The notes below the pieces were generated by a model. That model was given only the letters and a program-made list of their open reading frames with translations, was not told where the DNA came from and made no database searches. 64,000 nucleotides of DNA from Breoghania sp963678585 (GTDB lineage: Bacteria; Pseudomonadota; Alphaproteobacteria; Rhizobiales; Stappiaceae), in contig CAXXGA010000003.1 of assembly GCA_963678585.2 (NCBI GenBank), positions 62,001-126,000 on the forward strand, given 5' to 3'. How positions within the stretch are numbered: the stretch's first letter is position 1; the number at the start of each line of letters is the position of its first letter. The position numbers and the translations under genes are program-made. This document shows positions 19,201 through 27,815 of the stretch, piece after piece.

Positions 19201-20349
19201 GTGGATCAGCAGATCAAGGACCAGCCGGGCGCAGAGGATACGCTGCCCTCGCGCTTCCAGCTTTCGCCGCTGAACCAGCGACGGCTTGCCAGCTTCAAGG
19301 CGAACCGGCGCGGCTTCTGGGCGCTGTGGATCTTCCTCACGCTCTTCATCCTGTCGCTCTTCGCCAATGTCATCGCCAATGACCGGCCGATCCTCGTTTC
19401 CTACAAGGGCGAGATCCTGAGCCCGGTGCTGGTCGATTACCCGGAAGAGAAATTCGGCGGCTTCCTCGCAGTGACCGACTATCGCGACCCCTACATTCAG
19501 GAAGAGATCAACGCCAACGGCTGGATGATCTGGCCGCCGATCCGCTATTCCTACGGCACGGTGAATACCGCCATTCCGACGCCTGCGCCCGCAGCGCCCT
19601 CATGGCAGTTCGACACCGAAACGCGCTGCCAGCAATATCCGCTGGGCGCGGAAGATCCCAATTGCACGCTCGGCAACTGGAACTGGCTGGGCACCGACGA
19701 TCAGGGCCGCGACGTGCTGGCCCGGCTCATCTACGGCTTCCGGCTGTCGGTTCTCTTCGGGCTGGTGCTGACGCTTCTGTCCTCCGTCATCGGCGTCTCG
19801 GCAGGCGCGGTGCAGGGCTATTACGGCGGCTGGATCGATCTCGGCTTCCAGCGGGTGATCGAGATCTGGACCTCGATGCCGCAGCTTTATCTGATCCTGA
19901 TCATCTCCTCGGTGCTGGTGCCGAATTTCTGGGTGCTTTGCGGCATCCTGCTGGCCTTCTCCTGGGTGGCGCTGGTGGGCGTCGTGCGCGCGGAATTCCT
20001 GCGCGGGCGCAACTTCGAATATGTGAACGCGGCGCGCGCGCTCGGCGTTTCCAACCGCACCATCATGTTCCGCCACCTGCTGCCCAACGCCATGGTGGCG
20101 ACGCTGACCTTCCTGCCCTTCATCCTGAACGGCTCGATCACCACGCTGACATCGCTCGACTTCCTCGGCTTCGGCCTGCCGCCGGGCTCGCCGTCGCTGG
20201 GCGAACTGCTGAAGCAGGGCAAGGACAACCTGCAGGCCCCCTGGCTCGGGTTTTCGGGCTTCATCACCATCTCGCTCATGCTGAGCCTGCTGATCTTCAT
20301 CGGTGAAGCGGTGCGCGACGCCTTCGATCCGCGCAAGACGTTCAAGTGA
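19201..20349 (+). CDS. yejE: ABC transporter permease YejE-like
   Basis: Second permease subunit, 382 aa, GTG start right after the yejB stop with GGGAGG about 10 bases upstream. An N-terminal helix (FWALWIFLTLFILSLFANVI) is followed by a periplasmic region containing a long YejE-type insertion (WMIWPPIRYSYGTVN) before LGTDDQGRDVLARLIYGFRL, which is the DppC/YejE hallmark. The EAA loop is VNAARALGVSNRTIMFRHLL. Pairs with YejB to form the channel. Confidence 0.93.
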   Translation: MDQQIKDQPGAEDTLPSRFQLSPLNQRRLASFKANRRGFWALWIFLTLFILSLFANVIANDRPILVSYKGEILSPVLVDYPEEKFGGFLAVTDYRDPYIQEEINANGWMIWPPIRYSYGTVNTAIPTPAPAAPSWQFDTETRCQQYPLGAEDPNCTLGNWNWLGTDDQGRDVLARLIYGFRLSVLFGLVLTLLSSVIGVSAGAVQGYYGGWIDLGFQRVIEIWTSMPQLYLILIISSVLVPNFWVLCGILLAFSWVALVGVVRAEFLRGRNFEYVNAARALGVSNRTIMFRHLLPNAMVATLTFLPFILNGSITTLTSLDFLGFGLPPGSPSLGELLKQGKDNLQAPWLGFSGFITISLMLSLLIFIGEAVRDAFDPRKTFK

Positions 20350-20356
20350 GGCGGCC

Positions 20357-22003
20357 ATGACCATGACAACCGAAACCAAGGCCCCGCTGCTTCAGGTCAA
20401 GGACCTCTCCGTCGATTTCACGCAAGGCGGCAACGTCACCCATGCGGTGCGCAAGGTCTCCTTCGAGATCGCGCCCGGCGAGGCGGTGGCGCTGGTGGGC
20501 GAGAGCGGATCGGGCAAATCCGTGACCGCGCTCTCCGTGCTGAAGTTGCTCGGCTATCCGGCGGCCTCGCACCCTTCCGGCGAGATCCTGTTCGAAGATC
20601 AGGACCTTCTCACCGCCTCCGATCACGCCTTGCGCGGCATTCGCGGCAACCGGGTGGCGATGATCTTCCAGGAGCCGATGACCTCGCTCAATCCGCTGCA
20701 TCAGGTGGAGCGGCAGATCATGGAAGTGCTGAAGCTGCACAGCGGCATGAGCGACACCAAGGCGCGCGCGCGCACGCTGGAACTGCTCGATCAGGTGGGC
20801 ATCCGCAACCCGGAAAGCCGGCTGAAGAGCTACCCGCACCAGCTTTCCGGCGGACAGCGCCAGCGCGTGATGATTGCCATGGCGCTCGCCAACGAGCCGG
20901 ACCTGCTGATTGCGGATGAACCCACCACAGCGCTCGACGTGACCGTGCAGGCGCAGATCCTGAAACTGCTGAAGGAGCTTCAGGAAAAGCGCGGTATGGC
21001 GATGCTGTTCATCACCCATGACCTCGGCATCGTGCGCAAGATTTCCGACCGGGTCTGCGTGATGACGGAGGGTGAGATTGTAGAGCAGGGGCCGACGGAG
21101 CGGATCTTCGAGACGCCGGAACACCCCTATACGCGCCATCTTCTGGCCGCCGAACCCAAGGGCGCGCCGCCGGAACGCGACACCTCCAAGCCGGTCGTGG
21201 TGGAAGCCGACGACCTGAAGGTCTGGTTCCCGATCCGGCGCGGGCTGATGCGCAAGACGGTGGGCTACATCAAGGCGGTGGACGGGATCGACGTCGCCGT
21301 GCGCGAGGGCCAGACGCTGGGCGTCGTGGGCGAATCCGGTTCCGGCAAGACGACGCTGGGGCTGGCGCTGCTGCGCATGATTTCCTCAGAAGGCCGCATC
21401 GCCTATCTCGGAAACGAGATCCAGGAGAAGTCCTGGCAGGAGATGCGCCCGCTCAGGCGGGACATGCAGATCGTGTTTCAGGACCCGTTCGGCTCGCTCA
21501 GCCCGCGCATGTCGGTCGCAGATATCGTGGGCGAGGGGCTTCTGGTGCATTTCTCCGGCCTCAGCGCCGCGGAGCGCGACAGGCGGGTCTGCAAGGCCCT
21601 TGAGGAAGTGGGCATCGACGCCGCCTCGCGCCATCGCTATCCGCACGAGTTCTCCGGCGGCCAGCGCCAGCGCATCTCGGTGGCGCGCGCCATGGTGCTG
21701 GAGCCGAAATTCGTGATGCTCGACGAGCCGACCTCGGCGCTCGACATGAGCGTGCAGGCGCAGGTGGTCGATCTCCTGCGCGATCTGCAGAAGAAGCACG
21801 ATCTCGCCTATCTCTTCATCAGCCACGACCTGAAGGTGGTGCGCGCGCTGGCCAATGACGTGATCGTCATGCGCGAGGGCAAGGTGGTGGAACAGGGCAC
21901 GGCGGAGGCGATCTTCGACCGGCCGCAGACAGACTACACCCGCGCGCTGATGGCCGCCGCCTTCCGCATCGAGACGGCACCGGAAGGCGTCGTCGCGGAC
22001 TAG
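20357..22003 (+). CDS. yejF: ABC transporter ATP-binding protein with two fused ATPase domains (YejF-like)
   Basis: Cytoplasmic ATPase of the peptide importer, 548 aa from the ATG at 20357. Two complete nucleotide-binding domains in tandem: the first with Walker A GESGSGKSVT, signature LSGGQRQRVMIAMAL and Walker B LLIADEPTT; the second with GESGSGKTTLGLALL, FSGGQRQRISVARAM and VMLDEPTSALD. This replaces the DppD/DppF pair by one polypeptide. Seven bases after yejE. Ends 13 bp from the convergent double-receiver gene with no visible terminator. Confidence 0.94.
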   Translation: MTMTTETKAPLLQVKDLSVDFTQGGNVTHAVRKVSFEIAPGEAVALVGESGSGKSVTALSVLKLLGYPAASHPSGEILFEDQDLLTASDHALRGIRGNRVAMIFQEPMTSLNPLHQVERQIMEVLKLHSGMSDTKARARTLELLDQVGIRNPESRLKSYPHQLSGGQRQRVMIAMALANEPDLLIADEPTTALDVTVQAQILKLLKELQEKRGMAMLFITHDLGIVRKISDRVCVMTEGEIVEQGPTERIFETPEHPYTRHLLAAEPKGAPPERDTSKPVVVEADDLKVWFPIRRGLMRKTVGYIKAVDGIDVAVREGQTLGVVGESGSGKTTLGLALLRMISSEGRIAYLGNEIQEKSWQEMRPLRRDMQIVFQDPFGSLSPRMSVADIVGEGLLVHFSGLSAAERDRRVCKALEEVGIDAASRHRYPHEFSGGQRQRISVARAMVLEPKFVMLDEPTSALDMSVQAQVVDLLRDLQKKHDLAYLFISHDLKVVRALANDVIVMREGKVVEQGTAEAIFDRPQTDYTRALMAAAFRIETAPEGVVAD

Positions 22004-22016
22004 GCCCAAGACGGGA

Positions 22017-22829
22017 TCAGGCGACTTCCATTTCCTGAAGCATCCGAACGTTCGGCATCTTCATCAAGGCGTGCGGCAGGTTGAGGTCGTAGGCGCGATG
22101 GAGGACGTAATCGACCTCGTTGGGATAGAATGGCTTCTTGATGAAGGCAAAGATGCCGGCCTCACGGCATTCCTCCGCATGGACGGCCATATCCTGCGAG
22201 GAAATCATCACCAGTTTCAGAGCCGGGTTTTTCGCACGCAGGCGGCGGGCGGCCTGAATGCAATCGAGGCCGGACATCTTGCAGTCGAGGAAGACGATAT
22301 CCGGCCGCGTTCCATGCATAAGCTCCAGCGCCGCGTCGCCGTTTTCGACCTCGCTGACCATCAGGTCGAAGCGGCAGGAGGCGAGCACCTTGTAGATGAG
22401 CCTGCGGATCGTGGAACTGCCGTCGACGATCATCACGTTCTTGCGCTTCACCAGGCTCATGTAGGAGCGCAGGATGGTGGCGATCTCGCCCTTCGCAAAC
22501 GGCTTTTTCAGGAAATCGTAGCTGCCGAATTCCGAACCTGTCCTGATCGCGTCCTCGTCGGGCTCCGTCGCCATCAGCGTAACGAAGACGCCGTTGCCCT
22601 TGCCGCGCAGCATCATCAGCGCATCGATGCCGCTCATTTCAGGCATGTGGACGTCCATGAACAGGATATCGACGACCTGCTCGCCAAGGATCTCGAGCGT
22701 TTCGGTGCCGGTTTCCGCCTCCAGGAGGACCGCATTCGGGGCCAGATCCTCAAGGTAGTCCTTGAGCTGGTCGCGCAAGGTGGACGAGTCATCGGCGATC
22801 AGGATGCAGAGTTTTTCTTGGATCTTCAT
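22017..22829 (-). CDS. Two-receiver-domain response regulator without output domain
   Basis: 270 aa, two REC domains in tandem and nothing else. REC1 (about residues 6-122) has acidic pair DD at 13-14, phosphoacceptor Asp 59 (ILFMDVHMPEMSG) and KKPF. REC2 (about 131-250) has phosphoacceptor Asp 182 (IVFLDCKMSGLDC) and KKPF, but the acidic pair reads DG (VMIVDGSSTIRR, residues 136-137), so metal binding may be altered. The start at 22829 is chosen because upstream residues are Arg-rich and not family-like. Likely a phosphate sink or protein-protein output switch; partners not encoded nearby. Confidence 0.88.
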   Translation of the reverse strand: MKIQEKLCILIADDSSTLRDQLKDYLEDLAPNAVLLEAETGTETLEILGEQVVDILFMDVHMPEMSGIDALMMLRGKGNGVFVTLMATEPDEDAIRTGSEFGSYDFLKKPFAKGEIATILRSYMSLVKRKNVMIVDGSSTIRRLIYKVLASCRFDLMVSEVENGDAALELMHGTRPDIVFLDCKMSGLDCIQAARRLRAKNPALKLVMISSQDMAVHAEECREAGIFAFIKKPFYPNEVDYVLHRAYDLNLPHALMKMPNVRMLQEMEVA

Positions 22830-23200
22830 GTCTGCAACGCTTTCCAGTTGCGGCTCCGGAGGCGGCCGCCCGGAAAGGGCGGCATCACAAACACGCCGTC
22901 GCCGCCATGCAAGGCGCAAAAGTCGAGACAGAGCCTCCCGCAACGAGAGTTTTTCTTGCTCAACCGCAAGCGCACTGCATGTAGTCACTCCACTTATGTT
23001 CGATCCTACGAGTAACGCCCCCTGTTCATTTGAAACAATCTGACATATTTACGCATTAATTCGCTTTCATTTTCTATTGGTTGCCTAGAATATTCGAATT
23101 TTACTTAAATATTTAGACGAACTTATGCCATTTTCCCAATGAAGACTTACTCTACGGAAATAATGCCGATCCATATATGTAAGGGGCCGGAATGGCGTCT
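22830..23200. other. AT-rich intergenic region upstream of the double-receiver gene
   Basis: About 370 bp without a gene. From about 22980 to 23180 the base composition drops sharply compared with flanking DNA, with runs such as CATATTTACGCATTAATTCG. It lies between the start of the minus-strand receiver gene and the 3' end of recR. It may hold the receiver gene promoter or a small RNA; I could not identify either. Confidence 0.4.
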
Positions 23201-23809
23201 TCAGAAGGGCGTGCGGGCCTTGAGCGCCTGCGTGAGCGTGCCTTCATCGAGATAATCAAGCTCGCCGCCGACCGGCACGCCGTGGGCGAGGCGGGTGACG
23301 GTGACGCCGAGACCGGCGAGCTGGTCGGTCACGTAATGGGCGGTGGTCTGGCCTTCCACGGTGGCATTGACCGCGAGGATGACCTCCTTGACGCCGCCTG
23401 CGCGCACCCGGTCCACCAGACCGGCAATGTTGAGGTCTTCCGGCGTCACGCCGTCGAGCGGCGAAAGCGTGCCGCCCAGCACGTGATAGCGCGCGTTGAT
23501 GGCGGCCGCACGTTCCAGCGCCCACAGGTCGGAGACATCCTCGACGACCACGATGGTGCCCGGCTCGCGGCGCGGGTCGGCGCAGATGGTGCAGGGATCG
23601 CTGGTATCGATGTTGCCGCAGGTTCCGCACACCCGCACCTCTTCCAGCGCCACTTCCATCGCCCTGGTGAGCGGCGCGAAGAGCTGGTCCTTCTTCTGGA
23701 TCAGGTGCAACGCCGCACGGCGTGCGGACCGCGGGCCCAGCCCCGGCAGGCGTGCCAGAAGCTGGATCAGCGTCTCGATTTCAGGACCGGCGACCTTGCG
23801 GCTGCTCAT
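23201..23809 (-). CDS. recR: Recombination mediator protein RecR
   Basis: Works with RecO/RecF to load RecA on gapped DNA. 202 aa. N-terminal helix-hairpin-helix (IQLLARLPGLGPRSARRAAL), a C4 zinc finger (CGTCGNIDTSDPCTIC), then a Toprim domain beginning IVVVEDVSDLWALE and DGVTPEDL. Last gene of the dnaX-ybaB-recR run. The 39 bp to ybaB has no terminator. Confidence 0.97.
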   Translation of the reverse strand: MSSRKVAGPEIETLIQLLARLPGLGPRSARRAALHLIQKKDQLFAPLTRAMEVALEEVRVCGTCGNIDTSDPCTICADPRREPGTIVVVEDVSDLWALERAAAINARYHVLGGTLSPLDGVTPEDLNIAGLVDRVRAGGVKEVILAVNATVEGQTTAHYVTDQLAGLGVTVTRLAHGVPVGGELDYLDEGTLTQALKARTPF

Positions 23810-23848
23810 GACTGGCGAGGCTCTTTCATGGCGCGGGGTGCGCGGGGA

Positions 23849-24169
23849 TCAGAACGGCAGCTTCATGCCGGCGGGCAGGCCCATGCCGGACATCATGCCC
23901 TGCGTCTTTTCCTGCATGGCCGCTTCGGCCTTGGCCTTGGCGTCGTTGTGGGCGGCGACCACGAGATCTTCCAGGATCTCCACCTCGTCTTCCTTGGCCA
24001 GAGACGGGTCGATCTTGATCGACTTCAGATCGCCCTTGCCGCTCATGACGATGGTGACGAGCCCGCCACCGGCCGTGCCGGTCACCTCGATCGCGCCGAT
24101 CTCTTCCTGCAGGTTGCCCATCTGCTCCTGCAGCTGCTTGGCCTGCTTCATCATCTTCATGAAATCCAT
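23849..24169 (-). CDS. YbaB/EbfC-family nucleoid-associated protein
   Basis: Small DNA-binding protein of 106 aa. N-terminal coiled coil (MDFMKMMKQAKQLQEQMGNL), central GTAGGGLVTIVMSGKGDLKSI, Met/Gly-rich tail (MMSGMGLPAGMKLPF). Position between dnaX and recR is conserved across bacteria and confirms the assignment. Believed to act as a dimeric nucleoid protein; exact role unsettled. Confidence 0.95.
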   Translation of the reverse strand: MDFMKMMKQAKQLQEQMGNLQEEIGAIEVTGTAGGGLVTIVMSGKGDLKSIKIDPSLAKEDEVEILEDLVVAAHNDAKAKAEAAMQEKTQGMMSGMGLPAGMKLPF

Positions 24170-24233
24170 GGACCCAAACCTTTTTGTTTCCGGGTTCGAT
24201 TATTGCGTGGGTTTACGGCGACCGGCTGCGACC

Positions 24234-26213
24234 TCAAAGGTCGGGGTCGTCGTCATCGTCAAGTTCGGCGGCCAGCGTCGGATCCTCGTCCGGGTGCGGC
24301 GCGGCCTCATCGACCGCGGCATCCTCGGCGACGCGTACGTCCACGACCTTGGCGCCTGGAAAAGCCTCCAGCACCGCGCTCACGGCCGGATCGGCCATGG
24401 CATCGGAAACGATGCGGGCCTGTGCGGCCTCGCGGCGTTCGAAAATGGTTTCCGGCGGATTGTCCGTGCGCACCAGCGTGACAATCCAGCGCTCGTTCGT
24501 CCATTCGCCAAGTTTCCGGCCAAGCTGACCGGCAAGATCGGCGGGCGCACCCTGATCGATCACCACCTCGATGCGGCCCTGATCGAAGCGGACAAGGCGC
24601 ATCTGGCGCTCGATGGCGAATTTCAGCGTCAGATCGCGGTGGCGCGCAGCCAGCGCGGCGACATCTTCCAGCGAGCGAAGCCCACTTTCATATTGCGGGG
24701 CCGCCTGGCTGTCGGGGGCCGATTGCGGCGTTTGCTGCGGTTGGGGCGCTTCGGTCATGCCCTGACGATAGGGCTCCGCCTGCGCTTCCGCAGCCGCGCG
24801 GCCGCCTGCAACGGCGTGAAGCCGCGGCCCGGATGCGGGAACCGGCGCACCGCCCGGCATGGGCTGGCTTGCCTGCGCGTTGACGGAGCCGCCCGGCCCT
24901 TGCGCCATTGCCCCACCACCGCCAGAGCCGCCGCCGGAACCGCCAGCGGAACCGGAAGGAGCCGACGGGGCGGAAAAGCCGCCTTCGGCCAGACGCTTCA
25001 GGGCTTCATCCGGGGTCGGAAGGTCGGCCGCATAGCAAAGCCTGACCAGCGCCATGTCGGCGGCAGCCAGCGGCTTGGGTGCGTTCTGCACTTCCGGGAT
25101 CGCCTTCAGCAGCATCTGCCATGCACGGTTCAGGACCCGCATGGAGAGATCGTTTGCGAAAGCCGCGCCGCGCTGGCGCTCCATTTCCGTTACGGAAGCA
25201 TCGTCACCGGCATCCGGCACGATCTTGAGCCGGGTGACCAGATGAACGAAATCGGCGAAATCCGTCAGCACGACCGCGGGATCGGCGCCGATATCGTACT
25301 GGGCACGCAGTTCGGCCAGGGCGCCTGCAGCATTGCCCTTCATCACATGTTCGAAGAGGTCGATCACGCGGGCGCGGTCCGCCAGACCCAGCATGGAGCG
25401 CAAGTCTTCCGCAGTGATCCTGCCCGCACCATGCGCCATGGCCTGATCGAGCAGCGACATGGCATCGCGCACCGAGCCTTCGGCGGCGCGCGCGATCAGC
25501 GCGAGCGCCTCGTCCTCGATCTCGACATCTTCGGACGCGGAGATCTTGCGCAGGTGGTTCACCAGCGTGCCCGCCTCCACGCGGCGCAGGTCGAAACGCT
25601 GGCAGCGCGACAGCACCGTGACCGGGACCTTGCGGATTTCGGTGGTCGCGAAGATGAATTTCACATGCTCCGGCGGCTCTTCCAACGTTTTCAGCAGCCC
25701 GTTGAAGGCCGCGTTGGAGAGCATGTGCACTTCGTCGATGATGTAGACCTTGTAGCGCGCGGAAACCGGGCGGTAGCGCGCGGCGTCGGTGATCTCGCGA
25801 ATATCCGCGATGCCGGTATGAGAGGCGGCGTCCATCTCGATTACGTCGACATGGCGGCCTTCCATGATGGCCTGACAATGGGTGCCGAGCCGGTCGAGAT
25901 GAATGGTCGGCTGGTCGATCTCGCCGGGGATCTCGAAATTCAGCGCGCGGGCGAGAATGCGGGCGGTGGTGGTCTTGCCCACGCCGCGCACGCCGGTCAG
26001 AATCCAGCCCTGCGCGATGCGGCCCGTCTCGAACGCATTGGAAAGCGTGCGCACCATCGGCTCCTGGCCGATGAGATCGTCGAAATTGCTGGGACGGTAT
26101 TTGCGCGCCAGAACCCGATAAGCGCCGGAAGCTTGGGGCGCGGGCTGGCCTGCGGGGATGTTTTCACCGTCGCTGGTCAAATCGCCATCCACGTGGCCCA
26201 AATCGCCATCCAC
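24234..26213 (-). CDS. dnaX: DNA polymerase III subunit gamma/tau
   Basis: Clamp-loader ATPase subunit, about 659 aa. Walker A GVRGVGKTTTARILARALNF (about residues 70-90), the alphaproteobacterial variant of the zinc-finger region with a single Cys (LGTHCQAIME), EMDAASHTGIADIREI, and sensor region FIFATTEIRKVPVTVLSRCQ. A Gly/Ser/Pro-rich linker (about residues 415-440) precedes the tau C-terminal domain. There is no ATG before the conserved core: the only plausible starts are two GTG codons (26213 and 26192), which lie in a 21-bp tandem duplication. No AAAAAAG-type slippery site was noticed. Confidence 0.94.
   Translation of the reverse strand: MDGDLGHVDGDLTSDGENIPAGQPAPQASGAYRVLARKYRPSNFDDLIGQEPMVRTLSNAFETGRIAQGWILTGVRGVGKTTTARILARALNFEIPGEIDQPTIHLDRLGTHCQAIMEGRHVDVIEMDAASHTGIADIREITDAARYRPVSARYKVYIIDEVHMLSNAAFNGLLKTLEEPPEHVKFIFATTEIRKVPVTVLSRCQRFDLRRVEAGTLVNHLRKISASEDVEIEDEALALIARAAEGSVRDAMSLLDQAMAHGAGRITAEDLRSMLGLADRARVIDLFEHVMKGNAAGALAELRAQYDIGADPAVVLTDFADFVHLVTRLKIVPDAGDDASVTEMERQRGAAFANDLSMRVLNRAWQMLLKAIPEVQNAPKPLAAADMALVRLCYAADLPTPDEALKRLAEGGFSAPSAPSGSAGGSGGGSGGGGAMAQGPGGSVNAQASQPMPGGAPVPASGPRLHAVAGGRAAAEAQAEPYRQGMTEAPQPQQTPQSAPDSQAAPQYESGLRSLEDVAALAARHRDLTLKFAIERQMRLVRFDQGRIEVVIDQGAPADLAGQLGRKLGEWTNERWIVTLVRTDNPPETIFERREAAQARIVSDAMADPAVSAVLEAFPGAKVVDVRVAEDAAVDEAAPHPDEDPTLAAELDDDDDPDL
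26178..26213. repeat. 21-bp tandem duplication at the dnaX 5' end
   Basis: CAAATCGCCATCCAC occurs at 26178-26192 and again at 26199-26213, period 21. It is in frame in dnaX (giving VDGDL twice) and each copy ends at a GTG that can serve as start codon. Confidence 0.8.
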
Positions 26214-26360
26214 TTGACCATCGCGCCTTCATCCGTACCGGGCAGGCACCGCGGCCGGCTTTGCAAGCGATCGCGCGCCGTGCGAAGAAATGCAAAGCCC
26301 GCGCGCCACACCGGGAAACCGCCTTGCGTCGTTCCGGCAGGCCAAACGCGGGATAAGGGT

Positions 26361-26459
26361 GGGAGGTTGGACACGGTGACCCGTGCCGATACTCGTTGGG
26401 GCTGCTTCCTTCCGGACCTGACCCGGTTGGCGAGTGGCTCGTCCACTAGCCAACCTCCC
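26361..26459 (-). ncRNA. ffs: Bacterial signal recognition particle RNA (4.5S RNA)
   Basis: RNA component of SRP, partner of Ffh. Read on the minus strand, the molecule begins GGGAGGTTGG and ends with the complementary CCAACCTCCC (terminal 10 bp stem). In the apical part it carries the near-universal domain IV signature GGTCAGGTCCGGAAGGAAGC. Length about 99 nt. It has its own promoter-like element upstream and lies about 150 bp before dnaX on the same strand. Confidence 0.95.
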
Positions 26460-26465
26460 GAGCCC

Positions 26466-26496
26466 GTTATATCAGGATGGGGACGGGGTTTGGCAA
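26466..26496 (-). promoter_or_regulatory. Promoter of ffs
   Basis: On the minus strand TTGCCA (26491-26496) precedes a TGATATAAC block, with TATAAC at 26466-26471. The expected start point falls at the first base of the SRP RNA stem (26459). Confidence 0.6.
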
Positions 26497-26634
26497 GGGG
26501 CAAGACGCCGATAACCCACATCGCAGGCGTATTACCTGCCTCAACCTTGCCGCTTCCTCGGTAATTTCGCGAAATGCCTTTGCTCCGCGTTGGCGCAAAC
26601 CGGCAACCACCCCTGATCACGACCCGGAGACACC

Positions 26635-27066
26635 ATGTCCGACGCCTTTTCCCTCGCCCCCCGCCTTGAAGGCGACAGCGTGCCGCTGGCCGAGCTTGCA
26701 CTTTGCACGCTGCGCGTGATGAAGGACGCGCGCTTTCCGTGGGTTCTGATGGTGCCGCGCAAGGCGGGTCTCGCCGAGATCATCGATCTCGACGCCGCCG
26801 AGCGCGCTGTGCTGATGGAGGAGATCGCGGCCGTGTCCACCGCGCTTCGGGCGGTCAGCGGTTGCGACAAGCTCAATGTGGGGGCGCTGGGCAACGTGGT
26901 GCGCCAGCTTCATGTCCATGTGGTTGCGCGCTTTGAGGGCGATGCGGCGTGGGACGGGCCGGTCTGGGGCTCGGGCGCGGCGGTGCCTTACGAGCCCGGC
27001 GCACGCGAAAGGCTGGCCGATGCGCTTGTGAGCGAGCTGCGTGCGGCGGGCGTCGTCAGCGCCTGA
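26635..27066 (+). CDS. HIT-family nucleotide-binding protein
   Basis: Small histidine-triad superfamily protein, 143 aa; relatives hydrolyse or transfer nucleotides from dinucleoside polyphosphates or adenylated compounds. VPRKAGLAEIIDLD and LNVGALGNVVRQLHVHVVAR form the fold. The triad reads Q-L-H-V-H-V-V: the first His of the HxHxH motif is Gln, a variant common among alphaproteobacterial members, with the central catalytic His kept. Divergent from ffs and convergent with gpmA. Confidence 0.88.
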   Translation: MSDAFSLAPRLEGDSVPLAELALCTLRVMKDARFPWVLMVPRKAGLAEIIDLDAAERAVLMEEIAAVSTALRAVSGCDKLNVGALGNVVRQLHVHVVARFEGDAAWDGPVWGSGAAVPYEPGARERLADALVSELRAAGVVSA

Positions 27067-27087
27067 GCCGCATTTTCAAACATCCCA

Positions 27088-27117
27088 AAACGAAAGCGGC
27101 CGCCCGAGGGCGGCCGC
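27088..27117 (-). terminator. Terminator of gpmA
   Basis: Perfect 10 bp stem GCGGCCGCCC/GGGCGGCCGC (27096-27117), followed on the minus strand by TTTCGTTTT. Located 29 bp after the gpmA stop; could also slow transcription from the HIT gene. Confidence 0.75.
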
Positions 27118-27146
27118 AAGCGTTTCGGCGACTGTCGCACTCAGGC

Positions 27147-27770
27147 TCAGTCGGCGAGATCTTCCACCGAGGCGACGGAGCCGTCCTCATTGAAGCGGTA
27201 GACGATGGGCACGCCGGTGCCCAACTCGCGCTTCAGGATCTCTTCCGGCGACAGGTTTTCAAGCTGCATGATGAGCGCGCGTAGCGAGTTGCCGTGCGCG
27301 GTCACCAGCACGCGCTGGCCCTTCATGACTTCCGGCATGATCTTCGCGTCGAAATAGGGAAGCACGCGCTCCGCCGTCATCTTCAGGCTTTCGCCGCCCG
27401 GAGGGGGCACGTCGAAGGAACGGCGCCAGATTTGGACCTGCTCGTCGCCCCACTTCTTGCGCGCATCGTCCTTGTTGAGGCCGGTCAGATCGCCGTAATC
27501 GCGCTCGTTCAGCGCCTGATCGCGGATGCTCTCAAGCCCGGTCTGGCCGAGCTGTTCGAGGATCAGCGCCTCGGTGTGATGGGCGCGGGTGAGCGCGGAG
27601 GTGAAGGCGATGTCGAAGGTCAGCCCCAGCTCCTTCAGCCGCTTGCCGGCCCTGATCGCCTCTTCCACGCCCTGTTCCGTCAGGTCGGGGTCCTTCCAGC
27701 CGGTGAAGAGGTTCTTGAGGTTCCACTCGCTCTGCCCGTGGCGGACCAGTACCAAAAGACGTTCCATCAT
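27147..27770 (-). CDS. gpmA: 2,3-bisphosphoglycerate-dependent phosphoglycerate mutase
   Basis: Glycolytic interconversion of 3- and 2-phosphoglycerate. 207 aa, the short form usual in alphaproteobacteria. Catalytic RHG in LVLVRHGQSEWNLKNLFTGW, TSALTRAHHTEALIL, the ALNERDYGDLTGLNKDDA loop, and the second catalytic His in VLVTAHGNSLRALIM. 45 bp after dapB, likely one operon, an arrangement frequent in Hyphomicrobiales. Confidence 0.96.
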   Translation of the reverse strand: MMERLLVLVRHGQSEWNLKNLFTGWKDPDLTEQGVEEAIRAGKRLKELGLTFDIAFTSALTRAHHTEALILEQLGQTGLESIRDQALNERDYGDLTGLNKDDARKKWGDEQVQIWRRSFDVPPPGGESLKMTAERVLPYFDAKIMPEVMKGQRVLVTAHGNSLRALIMQLENLSPEEILKRELGTGVPIVYRFNEDGSVASVEDLAD

Positions 27771-27815
27771 TCGCTCCGTAACGATCCGTTGCCTGAGTGC
27801 TTCAGGACGTTGTCA

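Noticed and set aside
23496..26564. Open frame of over 1000 codons antisense to dnaX and ybaB
   Set aside because: Covers three clear genes and the SRP RNA on the other strand; low-complexity translation with no family features.
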